A stretch of 64,000 bases of DNA from Streptomyces sp. P9-A4 (GCF_036634195.1 NZ_JAZIFY010000001.1:6272501-6336500); one strand, 5' to 3'. Shown: positions 1 through 8,345, counted from the first letter of the stretch. The notes: generated by a model not told the origin, from the sequence alone. Numbers and translations: made by a program.

Positions 1-593
1 AGCTTCATGCCCCGGCCCGGCCGTCCCTCGTTGGGGACGCCCGGGTCCTCGTGCATCGTGCGGCCGATCCCGTGGCCGCCGAAGCCGTCCGGGACGCCGT
101 ACCCGGCGGCGCGGCAGACGCGGCCGACCGCGTGCGCGATGTCCCCGACGCGGTTGCCGACGACGGCCGCCGCGATGCCCGCCTCAAGGGCCTCCTCCGC
201 AGCGGCGATCAGCCGGGTGTCCTCGGGCCGGGCCGGACCCACCGTGAAGCTGACGGCCGAGTCGCCCGCCCAGCCGCCCAGTAGTGCCCCGCAGTCCGCG
301 GAGACCAGGTCGCCCGGGGCCAGCACGGTCCCGTCCGGGATGCCGTGCACGATCGCGTCGTTCACGGAGACGCACACGACCGCCGGGAACGGTACGGGCG
401 CCCACTCCGGGTGGTAGTCGAGGAAGGGCGAGCCGGCGCCCGCCTCGGCCAGTACCTGCCGTGCCGCGAGGTCCAGCTCGGTCAGGGCCACCCCGGGCGC
501 GGCCTTCTCCCGTACGGCCGCGAGGGCACGGGCCACGACCCGTCCCGCCTCGCGCATCGAGGCCAGGTTCTCGTTCGTCTTGATCTCCACCAT
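1..593 (-). CDS. map: Type I methionine aminopeptidase (partial, 3' end outside window)
   Basis: Cytosolic metallopeptidase that removes the initiator Met from new proteins. About 197 codons are visible before the gene leaves the window on the left. The N-terminus begins MVEIKTNENLASMREAGRVV. The motifs SADCG and GDSAVSF carry the two metal-binding Asp residues, and GGHGIG carries the metal-binding His; the two later Glu ligands lie outside. The ATG at 593 has no Shine-Dalgarno sequence, but TATAGT (minus strand, 606-601) sits 7 nt upstream, so the mRNA is probably leaderless. The gene is divergent from a small HTH regulator across a 32-bp gap holding the palindrome ATACCGGTAT, which suggests joint regulation. 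Streptomyces usually carry more than one map copy; this looks like an accessory, regulated one (inference). Confidence 0.93.
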   Translation of the reverse strand, partial: MVEIKTNENLASMREAGRVVARALAAVREKAAPGVALTELDLAARQVLAEAGAGSPFLDYHPEWAPVPFPAVVCVSVNDAIVHGIPDGTVLAPGDLVSADCGALLGGWAGDSAVSFTVGPARPEDTRLIAAAEEALEAGIAAAVVGNRVGDIAHAVGRVCRAAGYGVPDGFGGHGIGRTMHEDPGVPNEGRPGRGMK

Positions 594-600
594 GCCAATT

Positions 601-619
601 ACTATACCGGTATTAGAAT
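601..619. promoter_or_regulatory. Divergent promoter with palindromic operator between map and HTH gene
   Basis: A perfect 10-bp palindrome ATACCGGTAT (604-613) lies between two back-to-back -10-like elements. TATAGT on the minus strand (606-601) serves map, and TAGAAT on the plus strand (614-619) serves the HTH gene. Each -10 ends about 7 nt before its ATG and neither gene has a Shine-Dalgarno sequence, so both transcripts may be leaderless. The palindrome overlaps both -10 regions, as expected for an autorepressor site. Assigning the small HTH protein as its binder is inference. Confidence 0.5.
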
Positions 620-625
620 GGCCGC

Positions 626-877
626 ATGGTGCGCACACCCCTGACCCCAGAAGAGCGCGAGCGCGGCGAGCGCCTCGGCCGACTCCTGCGCGAATCGCGC
701 GGCGAGCGGTCCATGGTGGAGATCGCCGCGGCCGCCGGCCTCTCCGCCGAGACCCTCCGCAAGATCGAGACCGGCCGGGCCCCGACCCCGGCGTTCTTCA
801 CCGTCGCGGCCCTCGCCGGGGTCCTCGGTCTCTCCATGGACGAGCTGGTCACCCGGTGCGCGTTCGTGCCCGTCTGA
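626..877 (+). CDS. Small XRE-type helix-turn-helix regulator
   Basis: An 83-residue DNA-binding protein made up almost entirely of one Cro/C1-type HTH domain (about residues 12-75). The recognition region is seen in IAAAAGLSAETLRKIETGR, followed by the usual LAGVLGLSMDEL helix. No effector or enzymatic domain is present. It is transcribed divergently from map. The palindrome at 604-613 overlaps its own -10-like TAGAAT, so it probably represses itself and map. The ATG at 626 has no ribosome-binding site and lies where a leaderless transcript would start. Function beyond DNA binding cannot be read from the sequence. Confidence 0.85.
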   Translation: MVRTPLTPEERERGERLGRLLRESRGERSMVEIAAAAGLSAETLRKIETGRAPTPAFFTVAALAGVLGLSMDELVTRCAFVPV

Positions 878-910
878 GGGGTGGGGCGGCTGGTCGAGGT
901 CCTCGGGGAG

Positions 911-1597
911 TCAGACCGACACCGCCAGCTGTACGCGGCTGTGGCGCGGGCGCTCGATCTCGTCGAGCAGTGCCAGCGCGAGGTCCCCGTGCGCGATCCG
1001 GCCGGGGCCCTCGATCACCGTGCCCACGGCTGTCCGGTAGCCCCCGGTGACCTCGGCCTCCGCGTTGAGGTCCTGCCCCGGCACGACCATCAGCCAGTCG
1101 AGCTCCGGCCCCGCCTCGGCGGACAGCAGCGCGAACTCGGCGACGTGCCCCTGCGAGAACAACCGCCACTGCTCCGGGAATTCGGGCGCGTCCATGATGC
1201 GCACGCCCGGCTCCGTCTCCAGCGTCGTGGCGATCCCCAGGACCAACAGGCGGCGCACGCCCGCCTCCCCGAGGCCCGCCATCAGGGCCTTCGCCGCCGC
1301 CGTGAAGTACTCCTCCGAGGAGACGTCCAGCCTCGCCGATGCGTTCACGGCCGCGTCGTGGCCCGCCGCGAGCGCGGCCACCGACGCCGGATCGGTGACG
1401 TCACCCCGTACCAGCGTGACCGAACTCCCGGCCAGATCGCCGTACTTCGACGGATCGCGCACCACGGCCGTCACGCGGTGGCCGCGGGCCACCGCCTCCG
1501 CGACGGCCGCCCGGCCGACCCGTCCACCCGCTCCGAAGACGATGATGTTCCTGCTGTCGCCGCCGCCGGCGGCGCCGCTGCTCATGTCGTTGGTCAT
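911..1597 (-). CDS. NAD(P)-binding oxidoreductase, NmrA/YwnB-like SDR
   Basis: A Rossmann-fold protein of about 228 residues. The N-terminal IIVFGAGGRVGRAAVAEAVARG is the GxxGxxG dinucleotide-binding loop, followed by RGDVTDPASV, typical of atypical SDR/NmrA proteins that bind NAD(P)H. No catalytic YxxxK is evident, as usual in this group. An ATG at 1597 (MTND...) is preferred to an in-frame start 24 nt further upstream, because the extra residues are not part of the fold. It is divergent from an HxlR regulator. This pairing is common, with the regulator often controlling the oxidoreductase in response to electrophiles or quinones (inference). The substrate is unknown. Confidence 0.85.
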   Translation of the reverse strand: MTNDMSSGAAGGGDSRNIIVFGAGGRVGRAAVAEAVARGHRVTAVVRDPSKYGDLAGSSVTLVRGDVTDPASVAALAAGHDAAVNASARLDVSSEEYFTAAAKALMAGLGEAGVRRLLVLGIATTLETEPGVRIMDAPEFPEQWRLFSQGHVAEFALLSAEAGPELDWLMVVPGQDLNAEAEVTGGYRTAVGTVIEGPGRIAHGDLALALLDEIERPRHSRVQLAVSV

Positions 1598-1658
1598 GGC
1601 AGGACCGTAGAACCGGACCACCTGGTTACTTCAACGGTACTGGGCTAGCTTCGGACGC

Positions 1659-2033
1659 ATGAGCCAGCAGCTGCCCGCCGACCTCTTCCGCGACCCGGAC
1701 TGCTCCGACCGTGCCCAGCCGATCCGGGTCGGCGGCAAGTGGACCGCCGTGGTGCTCCGCTGTCTGGAGGACGGGCAGCCGCGCCGCTTCTCCGAGCTGC
1801 GCGTCCCGCTGCACTGGATCACCCCCAAGGTGCTCACCGAGACCCTGCGGACCATGGAGCGCGACGGCTTCCTCACCCGCACCGCGTACGAGGAGAACCC
1901 GCCGCGCGTCGAGTACGCGCTGACCGCCCTCGGCCACTCGCTGATCGAGCCGCTCGACACCGCCTGCGCGTGGGCCCGCGCCCACGTCCCGGAGATCACC
2001 GAGGCCCGGAGCGCGTACGCGAAGAGCGACTGA
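1659..2033 (+). CDS. HxlR-family winged-helix transcriptional regulator
   Basis: A 124-residue winged-helix regulator. Residues 14-105 carry the HxlR signature: Cys19 in FRDPDCSD, then VGGKWTAVVLRCL, RFSELRVPLHWITPKVLTET and the wing RTAYEENPPRVEYALTALG. Many HxlR proteins sense reactive electrophiles through a Cys near the N-terminus. It is transcribed away from the NAD(P)-binding oxidoreductase at 911-1597. The C-terminus is odd: the last codons (AYAKSD) are the first unit of a four-copy 30-bp repeat. That unit is 29 bp, 1 bp short, which creates the TGA. If the missing base were present the protein would continue into repeated AYxKxDGAR units. See the repeat entry. Confidence 0.9.
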   Translation: MSQQLPADLFRDPDCSDRAQPIRVGGKWTAVVLRCLEDGQPRRFSELRVPLHWITPKVLTETLRTMERDGFLTRTAYEENPPRVEYALTALGHSLIEPLDTACAWARAHVPEITEARSAYAKSD

Positions 2034-2131
2034 GCCCGACCGCGTACGCGAAGAGCGACGGCGCTCGGAGCGCGTACGTGAAGAACGACGGCGCCCGGGG
2101 CGCGTACCCGAACGGCGATCGAGTCCGGAGT
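2013..2131 (+). repeat. Four-copy ~30-bp tandem repeat at the 3' end of hxlR
   Basis: Repeat units begin at 2013, 2042, 2072 and 2102, each opening with a variant of GCGTACGCGAAGAGCGAC. The spacings are 29, 30 and 30 bp. Units 2 to 4 stay in one frame and would encode AYAKSDGARS, AYVKNDGARG and AYPNGDRVRS. The first unit has 11 bp instead of 12 after GCGAC, which shifts frame and gives the TGA ending the HxlR gene. A slippage-generated minisatellite is the simplest reading. Confidence 0.75.
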
Positions 2132-2518
2132 GGGTCACCCGGTGGCCCAGTCCCGGATGCGTGCCCCGGTGGCCTCGGCGAGCGTGGAGCCGTGCACCGT
2201 CGACAGAAGCTCCTCCTCGCCGCACTCCTCGGCCCGGCGCTGCCTCTACCGCGAGGAGGCCCGACGGATCGGCGCGGCACTGGCGTTCCACGCCCGCTAC
2301 CAGCTCGGCGCGACCCTCCGAAGTGGCTGTGCGGCGGCAAGGTCGTGCGGACGATGGGCCCGGACGTCGAGGTCGCCCTCAATCACCTCGGAGGGCGGAT
2401 GGGTATGAAGCTCCCGCAGACCGAGAAGCTCGCCGCGAGCCGGCGGCCGGGCGGCGCCGACGGCCTGTTCGTCGCCTGGGAGGCCCTCACCCACGCCTCC
2501 AGCCCGACCCCGGCATAG
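2130..2518 (+). pseudogene. Decayed coding remnant of unknown family
   Basis: The stretch between hxlR and the PPOX gene shows protein-like sequence in two frames. One frame gives LYREEARRIGAALAFHARYQ (about 2245-2310). After roughly 2325 the coding look moves to another frame, giving VRTMGPDVEVALNHLGGRMG and then DGLFVAWEALTHASS before a stop at 2518. There is no convincing start codon or ribosome-binding site, and a frameshift is needed to join the parts. I do not recognise the family. It may instead be non-coding GC-rich DNA. Confidence 0.3.
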
Positions 2519-2528
2519 GCTCCCCGGC

Positions 2529-2912
2529 ATGATGCCCGAAGAGCTGCGGCGCGGCCGCTACGTCAGCCTGACCACCTACCGAAAGAACGGCACCGGTGTC
2601 GCGACACCCGTCTGGTACGCGGTGGAGGGCTCCGAGCTGTACGCCTGGACGCGCAGCGACTCCTGGAAGGTCAAGCGCCTGCGGAACGATCCGAGGGTCG
2701 TCGTCGCCGTCTGTGACGTGCGCGGGAACGTCGCGGAGGGCGCCGAGCGCGTCACCGGGACGGGCCGGCTGGTCGAGGGGGACGAACTGCGCCGCATCCG
2801 GGGGCTGCTGTCCCGCAAGTACACCTGGCAGTTCTGGCTGACCGACGTGCCGGCGATGATCGTCCGGCTCGGGAAGCGCCCGCACACCGGGATCGTCGTC
2901 TCCTTCGGGTGA
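2529..2912 (+). CDS. PPOX-class F420-dependent oxidoreductase
   Basis: A 127-residue split beta-barrel protein of the pyridoxamine-phosphate-oxidase-like fold. GRYVSLTTYRKNGTGVATPV followed by WYAVEGSELYAWTRSDSWKVKRLRNDPRV is the typical cofactor-binding part of the small actinobacterial F420-binding subgroup. Family members reduce small molecules with F420H2 or act as FMN/heme-binding proteins, so the exact cofactor is inferred. ATG at 2529, with a second ATG one codon later. It stands alone, about 115 bp before the next gene. Confidence 0.85.
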   Translation: MMPEELRRGRYVSLTTYRKNGTGVATPVWYAVEGSELYAWTRSDSWKVKRLRNDPRVVVAVCDVRGNVAEGAERVTGTGRLVEGDELRRIRGLLSRKYTWQFWLTDVPAMIVRLGKRPHTGIVVSFG

Positions 2913-3027
2913 ACGGACCGGCGGGGCACGCGCACGAAAACGGTCCGTAGTCGTCCCGTAACACGCCTGCGGTCCAATACCTGCGGACCGGAAGGCTCCA
3001 GTCGACGGCGGGGCAGGTACGTAACAC

Positions 3028-4485
3028 ATGACGGTGTCTCAACTCCCAGTGGAAATCGCCGAGTTCAGAGAGTGGCTCATCGGGCTGGTGGAGCGCGTGC
3101 CGCCCGGTCGCGGCTGGTACGGAGTCTTCTCCGCGCGCGATCCCGAGGGGATGCGCGCCTGCTTCGACGGGGCGGAACTCCTGCCCTGGGACGTCGTCGG
3201 GTCCCTCCTCCAGGACGCCGGCGAGCCCGGCGACGGGTCGTGCGCCGTCCGGGGCGGGGTGCTGTACGCGGCGGCGGCCGGCGCCCATGACCGCGGGCCC
3301 GGCGGAGCGGCGGCGCTCGCCGAGCGCCGGGACCTCATGGAACGCGCACGCCGGGACGCCGAGGCCCGCGCCCGCGAGCTGGACGCCCGGCTCCACGCGA
3401 CCCCCGCTCCGGGCCCGGCGGAGACGGCCCGCCTGGAACACGACCTCGCGTGGACGCGCGACGACCGCGCGAGGGCGGCGGCCAGGGTCGATGAGCTGAC
3501 CTCGCGGCTGGCCCGGCTCGGTCCGCCGCCGTCGTCGTCCTCGTCCGTGGGGCCGGGGGAGGGGCGCCCGGTGGCGACGGCAGCCACGGCAGCGGTGGCG
3601 GCGGCCTCGGCATCGGTCGCGCGGCCCGGCGGGGCGGGCCGCCGCCCCCGGGGCGCCCGGTACGCCTGGCTGGAGGGCGTCGCCGAGGAGCCGGGGCCGG
3701 TGGGTGCGACGGCGGCGGGGCCCGTGCCGATGCCTGCACCCATGTCCGCACCCCTCCTCCCGGCCGGAGGGGCGCCCCCGCGTGGGGCCCGGTTCGGCGG
3801 AGCCACCGGGCGGGGCGCGGCCCGGCCCCCCGCCGGAACCCGGGCGGCCGTGCCTGCGGCGGATCCGGGGGCGGGCTCGGGGACGGGCCAGGGGGTGTAC
3901 TCCGGGGCGGGCCCAGGGGTGGACCCCGGGGCGGCTTCCGCGCCCGACCCCGTCCAGGACGCCCGCGCCGCCGCCAACGCCGTCTACGCGCTCCGGCGCC
4001 TCCGCGCCCAGGGCCGTACGGGTGAGGCGCACGCCCTGCTCTGCGAGGCGCTCGGCGGGCCGGCCGCCCGGCTCCCCGCCCTCGCCGCGGAACTGCACCG
4101 GGCCGGGCTCGGGGCCGACTGGTCCACGCTGCTCTGGGAGGCCGCGTCGCTGCCGCCCGGACGGCTCGCGGCCGTCGCGGGCGCGCTCGCCGACGCCGGC
4201 CGGGCCGCGGACTGCGAGCGGCTGCTGCGCCAGGGGGTGGCGCGCCCCGTCGAGGAACTGGCCGGGGCCTGCGCCGCCTTGCGGGCCGAGGACCACCACC
4301 GGGAGGCCCGCGCGCTGCTCACCGCGTTCGTGCGGGTACGTGCCCCCGGGGACGCGGCCCGGCTCGCGGGCGCGGACCCGCGCGGGCTGGTGCCGCAGCT
4401 GCTCGAAGCGGCCCGCGCGGTGTCCGTGGCCCGGGAGCGCGACCTGCGGCACGCCTTCCGCGTCGCGGGGCTCGCCGGAGCCTGA
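3028..4485 (+). CDS. Large Ala/Pro/Gly-rich protein of unknown function with coiled coil
   Basis: A 485-residue protein. Residues 1-95 form a compact domain (EFREWLIGLVERVPPGRGWY, then ACFDGAELLPWDVVGSLLQDA). Residues about 100-165 are a charged predicted coiled coil (repeated R/E/A heptads ending LTSRLARL). Residues about 165-310 are Pro/Gly/Ala-rich and probably disordered, with degenerate GAGPG-type repeats. Residues about 310-480 are alpha-helical and repeat-like (ANAVYALRRLRAQGRTGEAH), resembling solenoid repeats. Streptomyces homologues are often labelled 'UL36 very large tegument protein', a name reflecting low-complexity similarity only. No signal peptide or membrane segment is visible. 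The function is unknown. Confidence 0.75.
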   Translation: MTVSQLPVEIAEFREWLIGLVERVPPGRGWYGVFSARDPEGMRACFDGAELLPWDVVGSLLQDAGEPGDGSCAVRGGVLYAAAAGAHDRGPGGAAALAERRDLMERARRDAEARARELDARLHATPAPGPAETARLEHDLAWTRDDRARAAARVDELTSRLARLGPPPSSSSSVGPGEGRPVATAATAAVAAASASVARPGGAGRRPRGARYAWLEGVAEEPGPVGATAAGPVPMPAPMSAPLLPAGGAPPRGARFGGATGRGAARPPAGTRAAVPAADPGAGSGTGQGVYSGAGPGVDPGAASAPDPVQDARAAANAVYALRRLRAQGRTGEAHALLCEALGGPAARLPALAAELHRAGLGADWSTLLWEAASLPPGRLAAVAGALADAGRAADCERLLRQGVARPVEELAGACAALRAEDHHREARALLTAFVRVRAPGDAARLAGADPRGLVPQLLEAARAVSVARERDLRHAFRVAGLAGA

Positions 4486-4621
4486 CCCGGCAGGTTCGGG
4501 TAGGTGTCCCCATGTGTCGGTACGTGTCCGACGTGGACCACTCGGGTATGAAACATGATCGACCCGGCCGCTACGCGGCGGCGGTCTTGCTCCGGGGTGT
4601 GACGGGGCTTACGTTCTCCTC

Positions 4622-4646
4622 CTACGCACCGCGTCTACGTGCGTAG
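4622..4646. promoter_or_regulatory. Inverted repeat upstream of the pyrimidine-catabolism operon
   Basis: A perfect 8-bp inverted repeat: CTACGCAC at 4622-4629 and GTGCGTAG at 4639-4646, with a 9-nt centre. It ends about 20 nt before the ribosome-binding site of the nitrilase-type gene. Its position fits an operator for the operon. No regulator gene lies next to it, so the binding protein is unknown. Confidence 0.45.
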
Positions 4647-4679
4647 AGGCTCTCTGACGCCGTGCCGAAGGAGCAGCTC

Positions 4680-5522
4680 ATGACCGACGTCGTACGCGCC
4701 GCGCTCGTCCAGGCGACCTGGACGGGCGACACCGAATCCATGATCGCCAAACACGAGGAGCACGCCCGGGAGGCCGCCCGGCAGGGCGCCAAGGTGATCG
4801 GCTTCCAGGAGGTGTTCAACGCCCCATACTTCTGCCAGGTCCAGGATCCCGAGCACTACCGCTGGGCCGAGCCCGTCCCCGACGGCCCCACCGTCACCCG
4901 GATGCGGGAGCTCGCCCGCGAGACCGGCATGGTGATCGTGGTGCCCGTCTTCGAGGTCGAGAGCGAGGGCTTCTACTACAACACCGCCGCCGTGATCGAC
5001 GCCGACGGCAGCTACCTCGGCAAGTACCGCAAGCACCACATCCCCCAGGTCGAGGGCTTCTGGGAGAAGTACTACTTCCGCCCGGGGAACGCCGGCTGGC
5101 CGGTCTTCGACACCGCCGTCGGCCGGGTCGGCGTCTACATCTGCTACGACCGGCACTTCCCCGAGGGCTGGCGTCAACTCGGCCTGAACGGCGCTCAGTT
5201 GGTCTACAACCCCTCGGCCACCCACCGCGGCCTCTCCTCCTACCTCTGGCAGCTGGAACAGCCCGCCGCAGCCGTCGCCAACGAGTACTTCGTCGCCGCC
5301 ATCAACCGCGTCGGCATCGAGGAGTACGGCGACAACGACTTCTACGGCACCAGCTACTTCGTCGACCCGCGCGGGCAGTTCGTCGGCGAGGTCGCCTCCG
5401 ACAATACCGAGGAACTCCTCGTCCGCGACCTCGACTTCGGGCTCATCGAGCAGGTGCGCCAGCAGTGGGCCTTCTACCGGGACCGCCGCCCCGACGCGTA
5501 CGACGGGCTGGTGCAGCCGTGA
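4680..5522 (+). CDS. Nitrilase-superfamily amidohydrolase (N-carbamoyl-beta-alanine / N-carbamoylputrescine type)
   Basis: A 280-residue carbon-nitrogen hydrolase that likely hydrolyses an N-carbamoyl amino acid, the last ring-derived step in reductive pyrimidine breakdown. The Glu-Lys-Cys triad is visible: Glu44 in GFQEVF, Lys in GKYRKHHIP and Cys in VYICYDRHFPEG. The ATG at 4680 is chosen because GAAGGAG (4667-4673) sits correctly before it; an upstream GTG overlaps that ribosome-binding site. The stop overlaps the GTG of the aminotransferase gene (GTGA), so the two are translationally coupled. With the dihydropyrimidinase downstream, beta-ureidopropionase is the best functional guess; N-carbamoylputrescine amidase is the family alternative. 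Confidence 0.88.
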   Translation: MTDVVRAALVQATWTGDTESMIAKHEEHAREAARQGAKVIGFQEVFNAPYFCQVQDPEHYRWAEPVPDGPTVTRMRELARETGMVIVVPVFEVESEGFYYNTAAVIDADGSYLGKYRKHHIPQVEGFWEKYYFRPGNAGWPVFDTAVGRVGVYICYDRHFPEGWRQLGLNGAQLVYNPSATHRGLSSYLWQLEQPAAAVANEYFVAAINRVGIEEYGDNDFYGTSYFVDPRGQFVGEVASDNTEELLVRDLDFGLIEQVRQQWAFYRDRRPDAYDGLVQP

Positions 5523-6799
5523 GCAGCCTCTTCGACCGGCACAAGGCCGTCATCCCCGACTGGGTCGCCCTCTACTACAAGGACCCGATCGAGATCACCC
5601 ACGGCGAGGGCCGCCACGTCTGGGACTCCGAGGGCCGCAAGTACCTCGACTTCTTCGGCGGCATCCTCACCACGATGACCGCCCACGCCCTGCCCGAGGT
5701 CACCAAGGCCGTCGCCGAGCAGGCCGGGCGGATCATCCACTCCTCCACGCTCTACCTCAACCGCCCGATGGTGGAGCTGGCCGAGCGGATCGCCGGACTC
5801 TCCGGCATCCCCGACGCCCGCGTCTTCTTCACCACCTCCGGCACCGAGGCCAACGACACGGCGCTCCTCCTCGCCACCGCGTACCGGCGCTCGAACCAGA
5901 TCCTGGCCATGCGGAACAGCTACCACGGCCGTTCCTTCTCCACCGTCGGCATCACCGGCAACCGCACCTGGTCGCCCACCGGCCTCTCGCCGCTCCAGAC
6001 CCTGTACGTGCACGGCGGCGTCCGCACCCGCGGCCCGTACGCCCAGTACACCGACGAGCGCTTCACCGAGGCCTGTGTCGCCGACCTCGAAGACCTCATC
6101 GGGCACACCCGTGACGTGGCCGCGCTCATCGCCGAACCCGTCCAGGGCGTCGGCGGCTTCACCTCGCCGCCCGACGGTCTCTTCGCCGCCTTCCGCCAGG
6201 TCCTCGACCGGCACGGCATCCTGTGGATCTCCGACGAGGTGCAGACCGGCTGGGGCCGTACCGGCGACAACTTCTGGGGCTGGCAGGCGCACGGCCAGGC
6301 CGGGCCGCCCGACATCCTCACCTTCGCCAAGGGCATCGGCAACGGCATGTCCGTCGGCGGCGTCGTCGCCCGCGCCGAGATCATGAACTGCCTGGACGCC
6401 AGCTCCATCTCCACCTTCGGCGGTTCGCCCGTCACGATGGCCGCCGGGCTCGCCAACCTCGGCTACCTCCTGGAGAACGACCTCCAGGGCAACGCGCGCC
6501 GGGTCGGCGGTCTGCTCATCGAGCGGATCAGGGCGGCCTGCGCCGGAGTCGAGGCGGTACGGGAGGTCCGCGGGCGCGGTCTCATGATCGGCATCGAGCT
6601 GACCGAACCGGGCACCGACCGGGCGAACCGGGAGGCGGCGGGCGCCGTGGCGGAGGCCGCACGCGAGAACGGCCTGCTCATCGGCAAGGGAGGCGGCCAC
6701 AGCACCAGCACCCTGCGCATCGCCCCGCCGCTCTCCCTCACCGTCGCCGAGGCGGAGGAGGGCGCCGCCGTCCTCGAACAGGCCCTGGGCGCGCTGTAG
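5519..6799 (+). CDS. Class III aminotransferase, AGXT2-like (beta-alanine/beta-aminoisobutyrate)
   Basis: A 426-residue PLP enzyme of the ornithine/beta-alanine transaminase fold. SGTEANDTALLLA binds the cofactor phosphate, WISDEVQTGWGRTG contains the PLP-pyridine Asp, and the Schiff-base Lys is about residue 271 in TFAKGIGNG. GTG at 5519 overlaps the preceding stop. Context between an N-carbamoyl hydrolase and a dihydropyrimidinase suggests it converts beta-alanine or beta-aminoisobutyrate to the semialdehyde, the step after ureide hydrolysis. Other omega-amino acids are possible. Confidence 0.88.
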   Translation: MSSLFDRHKAVIPDWVALYYKDPIEITHGEGRHVWDSEGRKYLDFFGGILTTMTAHALPEVTKAVAEQAGRIIHSSTLYLNRPMVELAERIAGLSGIPDARVFFTTSGTEANDTALLLATAYRRSNQILAMRNSYHGRSFSTVGITGNRTWSPTGLSPLQTLYVHGGVRTRGPYAQYTDERFTEACVADLEDLIGHTRDVAALIAEPVQGVGGFTSPPDGLFAAFRQVLDRHGILWISDEVQTGWGRTGDNFWGWQAHGQAGPPDILTFAKGIGNGMSVGGVVARAEIMNCLDASSISTFGGSPVTMAAGLANLGYLLENDLQGNARRVGGLLIERIRAACAGVEAVREVRGRGLMIGIELTEPGTDRANREAAGAVAEAARENGLLIGKGGGHSTSTLRIAPPLSLTVAEAEEGAAVLEQALGAL

Positions 6800-6894
6800 T
6801 CGCCCGCCCCGAGCGCCGACCTCGCCGCGCACCCACCCCGTCCAGGTCCAGCAGTCACGTCGTCCCGCCGCCGCATCGAGCAGGGAGAGTCCCC

Positions 6895-8298
6895 GTGAGC
6901 ACCCGTACCGCCATCCGCGGCGGCCTCGTCGTCACCGCCGCCGACGAACTCCACGCCGACGTGCTGATCGAGGACGGCCGTGTGGTCGCCCTCGCGGCCC
7001 ACGGCTCCGACGCGGCGGCCGGCTGGACCGCCGACCGCACCATCGACGCCACCGACCGCTATGTGCTGCCCGGCGGCGTCGACGCCCACACCCACATGGA
7101 GCTGCCCTTCGGCGGCACCTCCGCCTCCGACACCTTCGAGACAGGCACCCGGGCCGCCGCCTGGGGCGGCACCACCACCATCGTCGACTTCGCCGTCCAG
7201 ACCGTCGGCCGGTCCCTGCGCGAAGGCCTCGACGCCTGGTACGCGAAGGCCGACGGCAACTGCGCGATCGACTACGCCTTCCACATGATCCTCTCCGACG
7301 TCAACGAGCACACGCTCAAGGAGATGGACCGGCTCGTCCAGGAGGGCATCACCTCCTTCAAGCTCTTCATGGCCTACCCGGGCGTCTTCTACAGCGACGA
7401 CGGCCGCATTCTGCGGGCGATGCAGCGCTCCGCCGAGAACGGCGGGCTGATCATGATGCACGCCGAGAACGGCATCGCCATCGACGTCCTCGTGGAACAG
7501 GCCCTGGCCCGGGGCGAGACCGACCCCCGCTACCACGGGGAGGTCCGCAAGGCCCTGCTGGAGGCCGAGGCCACCCACCGGGCGATCCAGCTGGCCCGGG
7601 TCGCCGGGGCGCCGCTGTACGTCGTGCACGTCTCGGCCGAGGAGGCGGTCGCCGAGATCGCCACCGCCCGCGACAAGGGGCTGCCGGTCTTCGGTGAGAC
7701 CTGTCCCCAGTACCTCTTCCTCTCCACCGACAACCTCGCGGAGCCGGGCTTCGAGGGCGCGAAGTACGTGTGCAGCACCCCGCTCCGCCCGAAGGAGCAC
7801 CAGGCGGCGCTGTGGCGGGGGCTGCGGACCAACGACCTCCAGGTGGTCTCCACCGACCACTGCCCCTTCTGCTTCACCGGCCAGAAGGACCTGGGCCGGG
7901 GTGACTTCTCCAAGATCCCCAACGGGCTTCCGGGCGTGGAGAACCGTATGGACCTGCTCCACCAGGCCGTCGTCGACGGGCACATCTCGCGGCGCCGCTG
8001 GATCGAGATCGCCTGCGCCTCCCCGGCCCGGATGTTCGGCCTCTACCCGCAGAAGGGCACGATCGCGCCCGGCGCGGACGCGGACATCGTCATCTACGAC
8101 CCGCACGCGACCCAGATCCTGTCGGCCGAGACCCACCACATGAACGTGGACTACTCGGCGTACGAGGGAAGGACCGTCACCGGCCGGGTCGAGACCGTCC
8201 TCTCGCGCGGCGAGGTCGTCATCGACCAGCGCACGTACGCCGGCCGCGCCGGTCACGGCACCTTCGTGCCCCGTTCCACCTGCCAGTACCTGGGCTGA
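6895..8298 (+). CDS. hydA: Dihydropyrimidinase / D-hydantoinase
   Basis: A 467-residue cyclic amidohydrolase opening dihydrouracil or hydantoin rings. It is a binuclear metalloenzyme: His65 and His67 in DAHTHME, the carboxylated bridging Lys156 in TSFKLFMAYPG, further His in MMHAENG and YVVHVSAEEA, and the catalytic Asp321 in STDHCPF. Length is typical of the family. GTG at 6895 follows CAGGGAGAG. It sits 95 bp after the aminotransferase stop, the only real gap in the operon, so an internal promoter is possible. With the neighbours it forms the reductive pyrimidine route, although a dihydropyrimidine dehydrogenase gene is not present here. Confidence 0.93.
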   Translation: MSTRTAIRGGLVVTAADELHADVLIEDGRVVALAAHGSDAAAGWTADRTIDATDRYVLPGGVDAHTHMELPFGGTSASDTFETGTRAAAWGGTTTIVDFAVQTVGRSLREGLDAWYAKADGNCAIDYAFHMILSDVNEHTLKEMDRLVQEGITSFKLFMAYPGVFYSDDGRILRAMQRSAENGGLIMMHAENGIAIDVLVEQALARGETDPRYHGEVRKALLEAEATHRAIQLARVAGAPLYVVHVSAEEAVAEIATARDKGLPVFGETCPQYLFLSTDNLAEPGFEGAKYVCSTPLRPKEHQAALWRGLRTNDLQVVSTDHCPFCFTGQKDLGRGDFSKIPNGLPGVENRMDLLHQAVVDGHISRRRWIEIACASPARMFGLYPQKGTIAPGADADIVIYDPHATQILSAETHHMNVDYSAYEGRTVTGRVETVLSRGEVVIDQRTYAGRAGHGTFVPRSTCQYLG

Positions 8299-8345
8299 CC
8301 CCCCTCAGGACCGCACCGCACCGAACCGAACTTGGAGGTCCCCGC

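Noticed and set aside
2752..4452. 566-codon open frame antisense to the large low-complexity protein
   Set aside because: Repetitive Gly/Arg/Pro translation without a start context; the plus frame has a consistent domain layout.
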